Positions 10,283 to 17,465 of a stretch of DNA of 26,135 nucleotides are shown here, piece by piece. Each line of letters begins with the position of its first letter. Positions within the stretch are counted from its first letter, which is position 1. The stretch is from NCBI GenBank assembly GCA_014904985.1, contig MU129099.1, forward strand, positions 16,858 through 42,992. Reading direction: 5' to 3'. Both the position numbers and the translations under genes were made by a program. This DNA comes from Hydnum rufescens UP504 (Eukaryota; Basidiomycota; Agaricomycetes; Cantharellales; Hydnaceae). The notes beneath the pieces are model-generated. The model made no database searches and was not told the DNA's origin. It saw nothing but the letters and a program-made list of their open reading frames with translations.

Positions 10283-10345
10283 TGACCCAGAATTGGCCGA
10301 AATGGCCGAAAATTGGCCGAAAATTGGCCGAAACTGGGACTTAGA
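10283..10345 (+). repeat. Subterminal GGCCGAAAATT repeats
   Basis: GGCCGAAAATT or close variants repeat about four times at roughly 14-bp spacing. The same cluster appears as GGCCAAAA/GGCCGAAAATT at 18978-19021 in copy 3. Short clustered repeats just inside the terminal repeats are typical transposase-binding regions; that role is inferred. Confidence 0.6.
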
Positions 10346-10519
10346 GAATCTCAGACTTGCAGCAGGCCATATGGGCTTATCAGGGATAACATGTTCCATT
10401 TATAATTATTTATTTATTTATTATCACTGCTACCCCCAGTCAGTGGGGTTTAATTTGGCAGTTCTGTTTTATTCTTACTGAGTTGTTTATTTTTTATTTA
10501 TTTATTTATTTAAAAAGTC

Positions 10520-10683
10520 ACCACACTCACTGAGGTGTGGTACCATCCGTAGGAATTTAAAATAAAATTCAAAAAAAACTATCTAGTGGCACCACACCCG
10601 CTTAGGCGGGTGTGGTACTGTCCGTAGAAACTTAAAAACAAAAAACTATGTAGTAGTACCACACCCGCTTGGGTGGGTGTGGT
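10520..10683 (-). repeat. Three distal B-type hairpins without introns (left end of array)
   Basis: Hairpins at 10520-10541, 10591-10616 and 10658-10683 have the ACCACAC.../...GTGTGGT core. They are spaced about 65-70 bp apart and separated by A-rich tracts, with no hairpin A and no convincing splice sites. They look like the degenerate end of the left array or its terminal exon. Confidence 0.6.
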
Positions 10684-12564
10684 CGGGAGTGCAGCTTGGC
10701 ACTTCACCGTTGGGGTAGGTTGTCATTTCGGGGGTTTGGATCCTAGAATCATACTGTATGTTAGTAAAAAAAAATTGAAGTGATGCAAAAGGAGCAGCTT
10801 GTGCTGCTCCTTTTGCATCATTGCACATATAGAAATTTGAAAAAAAAACCTTTGTAGTACCACACACCCACCGAAGTGGGTATGTGGTACTGTTTTGTAC
10901 CGGCTGGGTGTCATTTTGGGGGTTCGCAGGCGTCCGTTCTCACGGCTGTCTTCGGCGGGGTTGCGGGTCTTTGATTTGGGGGTTAGTGCGGGTGGTAGGC
11001 TCAGGTGAAAATCTAGGAATAAATAATGTGTTAGTAAAGAAAAAATAAAAAAAGAAAGCCATGCAAAAGGAGCAGCATACGCTGCTCCTCTTGCGCGATC
11101 CTACTTATCTTGAAATTGTCACACACCCGCTGAAGTGGGTGTGTGGTTCGTCTGGGGTCCCTGGACCTTGCGTCGTGCGTCCCTGTTTCTGGGTTTCGTT
11201 TGGCGGTCGCTTTGGACTCTCGTTGCGGTGTGTTGTCATTTCAAGTTTGTTTGCGGTGGTTCAGGCGAGAACCTAGAACCTAGAATAATGAATTTGTGAG
11301 TTAAAAATAAAAATGGACGCAAAAAGAGCAGCAAGGCTGCTCTTTTTGCGCCCTTGGGGGTGCATTACTTACCTTGTATAGAACCACACACCCGCGATGG
11401 CGGGTGTGTGGTTCGTACTGGTTTTGGCGTCGTCCCGTGTCTTCATTTGGCGCGTCATCATTCATGGGCAGTGTTATCGTTCGGGGGGGGGTGGGGGTCG
11501 CACCGTGGGTCTTCATTTGTATTTGTGGTGATACCTAGAGTAAAGATTTATTAATTAAAAAATTAAAAGCGACGCAAAAAGAGCAGCTTTCACTGCTCTT
11601 TTTGCGCCACAGTATCTATTGGGGGGACTCACCTGAACTAGTACCACACCCCGCCGAAGCGGGTGTGTGGTACTCCCTTTGCACCCTGGTCGCGTACTTG
11701 GTTCTGTATGGGGGGGCTGGTCGTCACTTGGGCGGGTGTTTTGTTTCGCGGGTCTCGGTTCAGATCCTAGAGTGAGAATGTTGATTAGTAAAAAAAATTC
11801 AAAGTGACGCAAAGGGAGCAGCTTACGCTGCTCCTTTTGCGTCGTTGTACATATAGAAATCAAATAAAAAAAATAAAAACCTTGTAGGACCACACCCACC
11901 GAAGTGGGTGTGGTCCTTGGTTTGTACCGCGGTCGTGCGGTTCGTACTTGGTACGGGGCTTGGTCGTCATGTTGGGGGTTTGAACTCTTGCGGGTTTCGT
12001 TTGGCGGGTCCGTTGCCGTTCTCGTGTGTTTGCTTGGTGGGGTCATGGGTTCAGACAACCTAAAATAACATATAATACGTTAGTAAAAAGGAAAAAAGAA
12101 AAGCCACGCAAAAGGAGCAGTGTACGCTGCTCCTTTTGCGTGGTTATATGCTCACCTTAAAATTACCACACACCCGCCGAAGCAGGTGTGTGGTTCATCT
12201 CTTCGTGTGGTTCGTCTCTTCGTGTGGCACGTCGTCGTTCGGGGGTCCCCTCTGCGGGCATGTTATCATTGTGGGGGGCTTGCTTCGTGGGTCTTCGGTC
12301 TTCATTTGTGACAATACTGTACCTAGAATAAAAAATCATTAGTTAAAAAGAATTAAAAGCGACGCAAAAAGAGCAGCTTTCGCTGCTCTTTTTGCGTCGT
12401 CGGGGGTGCGTTACATGCCTTGTATAGATAGAACCACACACCCGCAGTAGCGGGTGTGTGGTTCGTCTCTTCGTTCGCGGGTCTCCTTTGTGGGCGGGCT
12501 TGCTGCTTGGGTCTTCATTTATGGCAATACCTAGAATAAAATATAATTAGTTACAAAATTAAAA

Positions 12565-12606
12565 GCGACGCAAAAAGAGCAGCTTTCGCTGCTCTTTTTG
12601 CGCCGC
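12565..12606 (-). repeat. Hairpin A, intron 2 of left arm
   Basis: Stem GCGCAAAAAGAGCAGC/GCTGCTCTTTTTGCGT with loop GAAA in the transcript sense. Equivalent intronic hairpins in this arm lie at about 12752-12795, 12359-12400, 12104-12143, 11806-11844, 11569-11608, 11318-11352, 11058-11096 and 10781-10820. Confidence 0.85.
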
Positions 12607-12826
12607 TGCATCTATTAGGGGGGAGACTCACCTTAAATAGAACCACACCCGCTGCAGCGGGTGTGGTTCCTGGGCTCACTCATTGGGCGGCCTGTCGTTT
12701 GTTGTTTTGGTTTTGATCTGGAGGAATAGAGGCTACGTTAGTATAAAAATTCATGGCAGTGCAAAAAGAGTAGCTTGCGCTACTCTTTTGCGGTATTGTA
12801 TTTACTGAGACAAAACTTACCTTATA

Positions 12827-12856
12827 ACCACACACCCGCATCAGCGGGTGTGTGGT
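12827..12856 (-). repeat. Hairpin B, exon 1 of left arm
   Basis: Thirteen-base inverted repeat ACCACACACCCGC/GCGGGTGTGTGGT with a 4-base loop, ending 6 bases before the donor. Equivalent exon-end hairpins lie at 12641-12668, 12431-12464, 12165-12194, 11887-11916, 11641-11673, 11381-11414, 11120-11146 and 10857-10890. Confidence 0.85.
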
Positions 12857-12890
12857 CGTGTGGTCGTGGTCGTGCGGTGCGGTCGTGCAC

Positions 12891-12983
12891 TGTTGCTGCT
12901 GCTGTTGCAGCAGCTGCAGCAGCTGCAGCAGCTGTTGCTGCTGTTGCTGCTGTTGTTGCTGTTGTTGCTGTTGTTGCTGTTGT
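12891..12983 (-). repeat. CAG/CAA trinucleotide repeat encoding Gln
   Basis: On the plus strand this is a run of GCTGTTGCT triplets with an internal self-complementary CAGCAGCTG block. On the minus strand it encodes mostly Gln. The matching repeat in copy 3 (21681-21776) differs in triplet order and length, so the tract has changed independently in the two copies. Confidence 0.85.
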
Positions 12984-13272
12984 GTCGTGTCGTGCGGTCG
13001 CTTGCTGGGTGTGGCTGCGTAGAGTTCGAAATTCAACACCAGCAATTGCCGATACTCAAGAAGCGCCCAAGCGCTGGCAGCTGCAAGCACAGTACACAAT
13101 AGTACCAAGCATGTATATTATAAATAAATACTATATAATAAAAAATTGTCCAGGAAAACCCGAAGAAGAGGATGGTAATGAGTCAGAGGTCAATAAGGCA
13201 TGAGATCGCTAATTACAGAGTGGATTGGGCCACTTCTACGCATCAGAATTGGCCCAAATTTGAATATAGTAG

Positions 13273-13283
13273 TGTTATATATA
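13273..13283 (-). promoter_or_regulatory. TATA-like motif of left-arm gene
   Basis: TATATATAAC on the minus strand, about 162 bp upstream of the ATG at 13112 and mirror image of 13429-13438. Transcription away from the centre fits the splice-site orientation. Promoter role inferred. Confidence 0.5.
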
Positions 13284-13428
13284 CGCTCTACATGGGAGAT
13301 TAATTATCTCGGACGATTTTCGCATTTTCAATTTTTCACGCCTTCAATTCCCTAAATAGGGAATTGAAGGCGTGAAAAATTGAAAAATGCGAAAATCGTC
13401 CGAGATAATTAATCTCCCATGTAGAGCG

Positions 13429-13438
13429 TATATATAAC
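13429..13438 (+). promoter_or_regulatory. TATA-like motif of right-arm gene
   Basis: TATATATAAC on the plus strand, about 162 bp before the ATG at 13600. It is conserved in copies 1 and 3. Promoter role inferred from position and from the outward splice-site orientation. Confidence 0.5.
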
Positions 13439-13599
13439 ACTACTATATTCAAATTTGGGCCAATTCTGATGCGTAGAAGTGGCCCAATCCACTCTGTAAT
13501 TAGCGATCTCATGCCTTATTGACCTCTGACTCATTACCGTCCTCTTCTTCGGGTTTTCCTGGACAATTTTTTATTATATAGTATTTATTTATAATATAC

Positions 13600-13743
13600 A
13601 TGCTTGGTACTATTGTGTACTGTGCTTGCAGTGCCAGCGCTTGGGCGCTTCTTGAGTATCGGCAATTGCTGGTGTTGAATCTGCATCTTGCTTCCTATCT
13701 CCGCAACCACAACAAGCAACCGCCTGAAAAGGCAACCACATGA
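13600..13743 (+). CDS. Conserved 47-residue hydrophobic peptide, exon 1
   Basis: ATG 13600 to TGA 13741. The first 30 residues are mostly hydrophobic with two Cys (YCAC), like a signal or membrane segment; the end NHNKQPPEKATT is polar. Copy 3 encodes the same 47-residue length with about four substitutions, most explained by CpG changes. It lies after the promoter palindrome and ends just before exon-end hairpin B. It may be a complete micropeptide or only the first exon of a longer protein (copy 1 lacks the stop). Confidence 0.45.
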   Translation: MLGTIVYCACSASAWALLEYRQLLVLNLHLASYLRNHNKQPPEKATT

Positions 13744-13778
13744 CCACGCACCCGCCGCTGCGGGTGTGTGGTCACAAG

Positions 13779-13883
13779 GTGAGTATTTTTTCTAGTAGAT
13801 ACAATGGCGCAAAAAGAGCAGCGAAAGCTGCTCTTTTTGCGCTGCTTTGAAATTTTATACTAATGTGTCTTTTATTATTCTAG
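13779..13883 (+). other. Intron R1 with hairpin A (13807-13842)
   Basis: GTGAGT donor, 16-bp perfect stem with GAAA loop, TACTAAT branch point at 13858-13864 and a TTATTCTAG acceptor. It is preceded by hairpin B at 13742-13773. Confidence 0.75.
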
Positions 13884-13929
13884 ATTGAAGCCTGGTCCAA
13901 AGCACGGTGAAAACCTGCGAAGTGACGAG

Positions 13930-14070
13930 GGCGCAAACGACAACGCGCCAAACGACGCGACACACGGCAACGCACCAAACGACGCGACATACGGCAACGC
14001 GCCAAATGAGGACGCAACGTACGGCAACACGCCAAATGAGGATGCAACGTACGGCAACGCGCCAAATGAG
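13930..14070 (+). repeat. In-frame 27/30-base coding repeats in exon R2
   Basis: About five units of the type AACGCGCCAAATGAGGACGC. Unit lengths differ by multiples of three and some differences are synonymous (GAC/GAT), which points to past selection on the encoded NAPN(E)DATYG motif. Confidence 0.7.
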
Positions 14071-14120
14071 GGCCCCACGAACCACACACCTGCCATGGCG
14101 GGTGTGTGGTCCTATATAAG

Positions 14121-14226
14121 GTGAGTCCCGCCCCCCCCAGTAGCTACAGCTGCACAAAAAGAGCAGCGAAAGCTGCTCTTTTTGCGCTGCTTTGGAATAT
14201 TTTACTAATCTCTTTATTTATTTTAG
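14121..14226 (+). other. Intron R2 with hairpin A (about 14150-14191)
   Basis: GTGAGT donor, C8 run, GAAA-loop hairpin, TTACTAAT branch point and a TTATTTTAG acceptor. Exon-end hairpin B lies at 14081-14110. Confidence 0.75.
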
Positions 14227-14472
14227 ATTGAGGCCTCGTCCAACGATGAGAGCCCAAACAGCAACGCGACGCACGGAAACGCGACACGGCAACGCAACAT
14301 GGCAACGCGACATACGCCAACGCAACATACGCCAACGCACCACGCCAACGCACCAAACGCCAACACGCCAACGACGCAACATACGGCACCGCGCCAAACG
14401 AGGGCGCGACCGGGCCAAATAATGCCCCAGGAATCACACACCCGCAACGGCGGGTGTGTGGTTCTATACCAG

Positions 14473-14583
14473 GTGAGTTCCCGCCCCCCCCCCAGTACCT
14501 ACAGCCACGCAAAAAGAGCAGCGAAAGCTGCTCTTTTTGCGTGGTCCTTATTTCTTAACTAATTTAAAAATAATATTTTCTAG
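14473..14583 (+). other. Intron R3 with hairpin A (14505-14544)
   Basis: GTGAGT donor, C-run, hairpin with outer pairs CCACGC/GCGTGG and GAAA loop, TAACTAAT branch point and a TTTTCTAG acceptor. Hairpin B lies at 14431-14464. Confidence 0.75.
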
Positions 14584-14750
14584 GTTTCAACTCCCCTCAT
14601 GAACGAATACCGACAAAGAACCCCATAACCCCGCCTATTGACGCCCGAACAACGGGGGGGCTGTACGAACCGCCGTGCGTACGAGCCGGCGTATGTACGC
14701 ACCAACGTACACAGCCCCAGTACCCTACACCTGCGGGTGTGGGGTACAAG

Positions 14751-14860
14751 GTATGTTTTATATTTCATTTCTTAGTCTTGTGGCGCAAAAAGAGCAGCAT
14801 AAGCTGCTCTTTTTGCGCTGCATTACTGTTGTACTAATATTTCATTATTTATTTCTGTAG
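14751..14860 (+). other. Intron R4 with hairpin A (14783-14818)
   Basis: GTATGT donor, stem as in R1 with loop ATAA, GTACTAAT branch point and a TTTCTGTAG acceptor. Hairpin B lies at 14720-14747 as GTACCC...GGGTAC, with a different stem sequence from the other modules but the same position. Confidence 0.75.
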
Positions 14861-15263
14861 ATCCTGAACCAGAACCCCCGCGAGCCCCCAAGCAGAAACC
14901 CGCCGAACGAGACGCCACGAACGATAACCGCGAACGAAGCCCCACAAATGAAGACCGACCCTCTTGAGGGAGTGCCCAAAAGGAACCAGCCCCCGACCGC
15001 ACTCGCTGCGGAGGGTACGGTGGGTAAATGCGGGCACGTGACCATGATCCGCATAAACCATGCCCCCCTGTGGTGGCAGACCCCAGGGGGGATAATAGGT
15101 ATATAGTATAATATGTATATAATTATAGTAGTAATAATAATAATAATAATAATAAATAAACAAATAATAATAAATAAGCATATAATCTAGCACAGCCATG
15201 GATTGGCCAACAGATGGCCAAAAAACTGAATTGAAATTGCCTGATTTCGGCCGTAAGGTCTGG

Positions 15264-15337
15264 GGGACCTATTAGGTACCATTTTCTGCCCCGAAAGTGG
15301 TACCTAAATTAGGTCCCCCATATGACTGACCAGCCTG
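15264..15337 (-). repeat. Terminal inverted repeat, right end of copy 2
   Basis: Inverted relative to 10165-10238, and inverted relative to 18400-18471 with which it shares CAGGCTGGTCAGT. It starts 35 bp from the KDZ reading frame. Confidence 0.75.
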
Positions 15338-16040
15338 ACTTAAGCACCTTAGTCAGGTCACACAGGAATGTATGGGTATTGTGCCACTGAAACATGATGA
15401 TGATGGCTTGGGTCCACCATCCTCTTCCAGCACCCATCCACCTAAGCATCAGCATTCATGGGCAAAGTTCCCTTCTGAGGAAATTATTGCTGAAGGGCCC
15501 TCAGGAGATATTCTTGTGATTGATCTCCCATATTGTTCCCCTTCTCCCAACACAGGAGGTCCTTCAGAGCCAGAGGCATTGTTTGTCCCTCTAGTTCTTG
15601 ATGACACAGCAGAGCCTTTGCATTTGTCCAGAATTCATATTGCAACTGACACTCGCTCTTGCCATGCTCATGGCAAGGCAGCAGTGGCTATCCAGTGGAA
15701 TCATGTTGTTATCCCATCCCTCATTCAGCCTTTCATGTTGTTTGAGTGAGAGCAATTATTGTACCAGGAGGAACATATGGTTCAGGTTGAGGAGGCTTGC
15801 AGATGTGGGAAACAATGGAGACTCCTCAAAGTTCTTTGCATGTACTTTGAACACTTAGAAACCATTGAATTCCATGTGTGCAGTTGTCCATCCTGGACTG
15901 CTGCAAGACAATTGGTACTGTGCAGTTTATTCCCATGTGCCCCACTTCACCCTTCATTGGCTGTCAGCATTGACATGTCAGAATTCATGGCTGAACTCTT
16001 TGTTCAACAAGCTCCAAATGAATGAGCATGGGCAGCCACC

Positions 16041-17465
16041 TTGGAAAATTTCCTCAAGCATCAAGGGTTCAAATTTGGGGGAAATGATTCCTTATGTCGC
16101 TGCTTTGCTACTGCTCTTGCCCAATACCAGGTGCTTGTCCAGGTGATCAACCAAGAGATGTCAGCTGTAGTTGAGATTTGTCGAGGGCAGGTGCTGTCCA
16201 CTAAGGGTGATGGTAGTGCAGGGTCCCAGGCAGTGTGTGAGGACAGTTTGAATCCTGAAAATTCTGCCATTGGGGGTAGTGAAAGCAATATCCACAAGCT
16301 TGATGTTGATACACCTATTCCAGAGCGACAGTACAACAATGCCCATAGGCGCACTGGTCCATATCACTGTGGCGATGATGAACTCCCCAGTCTCTACCTC
16401 CAGTCTTGCTGTCCATTGTGCTTTGGGGGCTCACAGACTATTGGTCTCCCCCTTCAGGCTATTGTGTGCATTGATGCAAATTTTCAACTCAAGTGGAACC
16501 AAGACAAGGATCTGAGGAAGGATCACAAGGGGGAAACTGGATCTCAAGATCCTCTGATAGTTTCCCCACAAACCATTTTGCTTGAGCAAAGCCAGGTTGA
16601 CATCATGGAAGCAAGGGTCAATGAATTGTGGCCACCCCGATCAAAAGGGAGAGCAGAGCAGAAGTGGAAGGCTGATGAAGTGGATGATGACACTTCTAGT
16701 CCATTGGAAGATGACAAAGTAGAGGCAGGGCTTGATGTACCAAATTCTGTATTGGACAGATGCGAAAAATCATTCATTGCTGCTGATGGGGACAGAGTCA
16801 AGGCATCAACACAATATTTTGATGACACTGGAGTGATGGCATGCTTGTGCCACCATGACATACCCCTTTTTCTGGCAAACATGCGCACTGTGGGCGAGAA
16901 GCAATTCTATGCCTTTGCCCTGTTGGATGCACTGCTTTCTGAGCTTCCGAGATGTTGGCATATTGGCCTTTTGTATGATATCGCATGCCAAATTCATCAT
17001 AGTCTCCTCAAATGGGACTTTATTCCAGAGTGGGAGGGGTGCATTGAATTTGGAGTTTCTGTCTTCCATGCTTACAGCCACCAGTGGACTTGTCAGCTTT
17101 GGTATCACCCTTGTAAATCTGAAAAGTGGGGACTGTCAGATGGTGAAGGATGTGAAAGGTTCTGGAGCCAGTTAAAGAGGCTCATTCCTGGTCTCTGGGT
17201 CACTGGTTATCACTGTTGCTTGTTCATCCTTGATATCCAAGCTGAACATATCATGAAGTCCAAACTAGTTACAGTTGGTCAATGGCTGAAGGACAGGGTG
17301 AATACAGTGAGGGGATGGATAGCTGAGGGTGAAGAAGTCCTCAATGAGCAGTCAGTTCATGGCTTATTAAAACAATTTGAGGACCAGAGGGCATTTCAAA
17401 GCAAACTGGTTGTCTGTCAGTCCAAGAACAGTGGGGCAGCATTGATAGATCGCATCCTTGTACTC
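16041..17465 (+). CDS. Longest open segment of the KDZ transposase (catalytic core)
   Basis: 475 codons uninterrupted, same frame as the upstream and downstream parts. It holds the full run of KDZ core motifs: CxxC near residue 123, D145 in CIDANF, the FDD pair near 261, D313 in YDIACQ and the SDGEGCERFW block near 366-375. As an isolated reading frame it starts after a TGA that probably replaced an Arg codon (NE-stop-AWAAT), so the ATG at 16041 is unlikely to be the original start. KDZ enzymes cut and paste TIR elements in fungi; activity is unlikely here. Confidence 0.85.

Larger units (their letters stand above)
10743..13112 (-). other. Left-arm array of copy 2: nine exon-intron modules
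   Basis: Predicted minus-strand introns (donor to acceptor) are 12820-12718, 12631-12531, 12418-12323, 12155-12060, 11880-11767, 11632-11535, 11372-11281, 11108-11013 and 10849-10743, each 92-114 bp. Most have GTRAGT or GTATGT donors, a CTAAC/CTAAT branch point and a TAG/CAG acceptor. The third has GC at the donor, the eighth ATAAGT. The fifth and ninth have weak GTTTTT donors. Every intron holds hairpin A and every exon ends with hairpin B. Exon sizes (86-179 nt) are not constant modulo 3 and stops occur in each joined frame. Exons 3 and 4 do join in frame with related INEDP / TNEDRR segments, which suggests duplicated, formerly coding exons. It could now be a long non-coding transcript. Confidence 0.7.
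12821..13112 (-). pseudogene. First exon of left-arm gene (signal-like start, poly-Gln)
   Basis: The minus-strand ATG at 13112 begins MLGTIVYCACS as on the right arm. One extra base (AGCTGCC instead of AGTGCC) shifts the frame. Beyond it the ancestral frame reads SAWALLEYRQLLVLNFELYA, then about 17 Gln encoded by CAA/CAG, a Leu/Gln stretch and HDHDHTTTHP. It reaches the donor at 12820 in phase 0. After splicing it stops 13 codons into the next exon. The first 28 residues are hydrophobic. The copy 3 version (21903-21616) has an unbroken frame but an Asn/Ser-rich repeat instead of Gln, because the repeat is read in another phase. No known family. Confidence 0.45.
13031..13680. repeat. Near-perfect 650-bp palindrome, divergent promoter core
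   Basis: The halves are reverse complements around the loop AAAT at 13354-13357. By eye the arms of about 323 bp differ at only about three places: one base inserted near 13078, one T/C difference near 13170 and one T-run length near 13329. The palindrome ends in the first exon on both sides, so it covers promoter, leader and the first 27 codons of both divergent genes. Beyond 13031 and 13680 the arms become unrelated. Such symmetry implies recent inverted duplication or ongoing arm-to-arm conversion. Confidence 0.9.
13600..15106 (+). pseudogene. Right-arm five-exon gene of copy 2, one stop and one frameshift
   Basis: Predicted exons are 13600-13778, 13884-14120, 14227-14472, 14584-14750 and 14861-15106, with GTGAGT or GTATGT donors, TACTAAT/AACTAAT branch points and TAG acceptors. 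Exon 1 encodes a 47-residue peptide (MLGTIVYCACSASAWALLEY...) ending at TGA 13741. Past that stop, the same frame joins exon 2 across the intron and reads NDNAPNDATHG and NAPNEDATYG repeats (27- and 30-base units). It joins exon 3 in the same phase (R-L-K/R-P-x-P at both starts). Within exon 3 the frame must shift by one base. From 14250 a 211-codon frame then runs unbroken through exons 3-5 to TAG 15104, with the tail GKCGHVTMIRINHAPLWW. No known family; disordered Asn/Pro/Thr-rich middle. It could be a recently dead gene, or exon 1 alone may be coding. Confidence 0.5.
10165..15337. mobile_element. Hairpin-array element copy 2, about 5.2 kb with both terminal repeats
   Basis: The element is bounded by inverted ends (10165-10238 and 15264-15337) that share GGTCAGTCAT, TAGGTACCACTT, GGGGCAGA and ATGGTACCTAA in order. 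Inside each end come GGCC-A-rich subterminal repeats, an AT-rich tract (ATTTATTTATT on the left, its complement on the right) and a CCCC/GGGG hairpin. The interior is a pair of divergent spliced arrays around a 650-bp palindrome. No transposase is encoded inside. Its neighbour is a KDZ transposase gene starting 35 bp beyond the right end, and a related end has an 8-bp duplication in that gene. Non-autonomous mobilisation by a KDZ enzyme is therefore plausible. The 8 bp flanking copy 2 itself do not match. Confidence 0.7.

Noticed and set aside
11555..12058. 167-codon minus-strand ORF as one continuous gene
   Set aside because: It reads through two predicted introns including hairpins A; openness comes from an intron length divisible by three and biased composition.
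12848..13102. Poly-Leu, poly-Ala and poly-Cys reading frames across the triplet repeats (also 21599-21893)
   Set aside because: They are other phases of the GCT/GTT repeat on the strand opposite to the predicted transcription.
13855..14157. Repetitive minus-strand ORFs (ALPYVASSFG type) in the right arm
   Set aside because: They are antisense shadows of the NAPNEDATYG repeat; splice signals place the transcript on the plus strand.
10781..14818. Rho-independent terminators (hairpin followed by T-run)
   Set aside because: The T-run is inside the stem, not after it, and the setting is a fungal intron with branch point and acceptor.
10500..14820. CRISPR-like array of regularly repeated palindromes
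   Set aside because: Repeat spacing varies (about 180-280 bp), two different hairpins alternate, orientation flips at the centre, and each hairpin sits inside splice signals; the window is eukaryotic.
10157..15345. 8-bp target duplication around copy 2
   Set aside because: CAGGAGCC on the left and ACTTAAGC on the right do not match; perhaps lost by later rearrangement.
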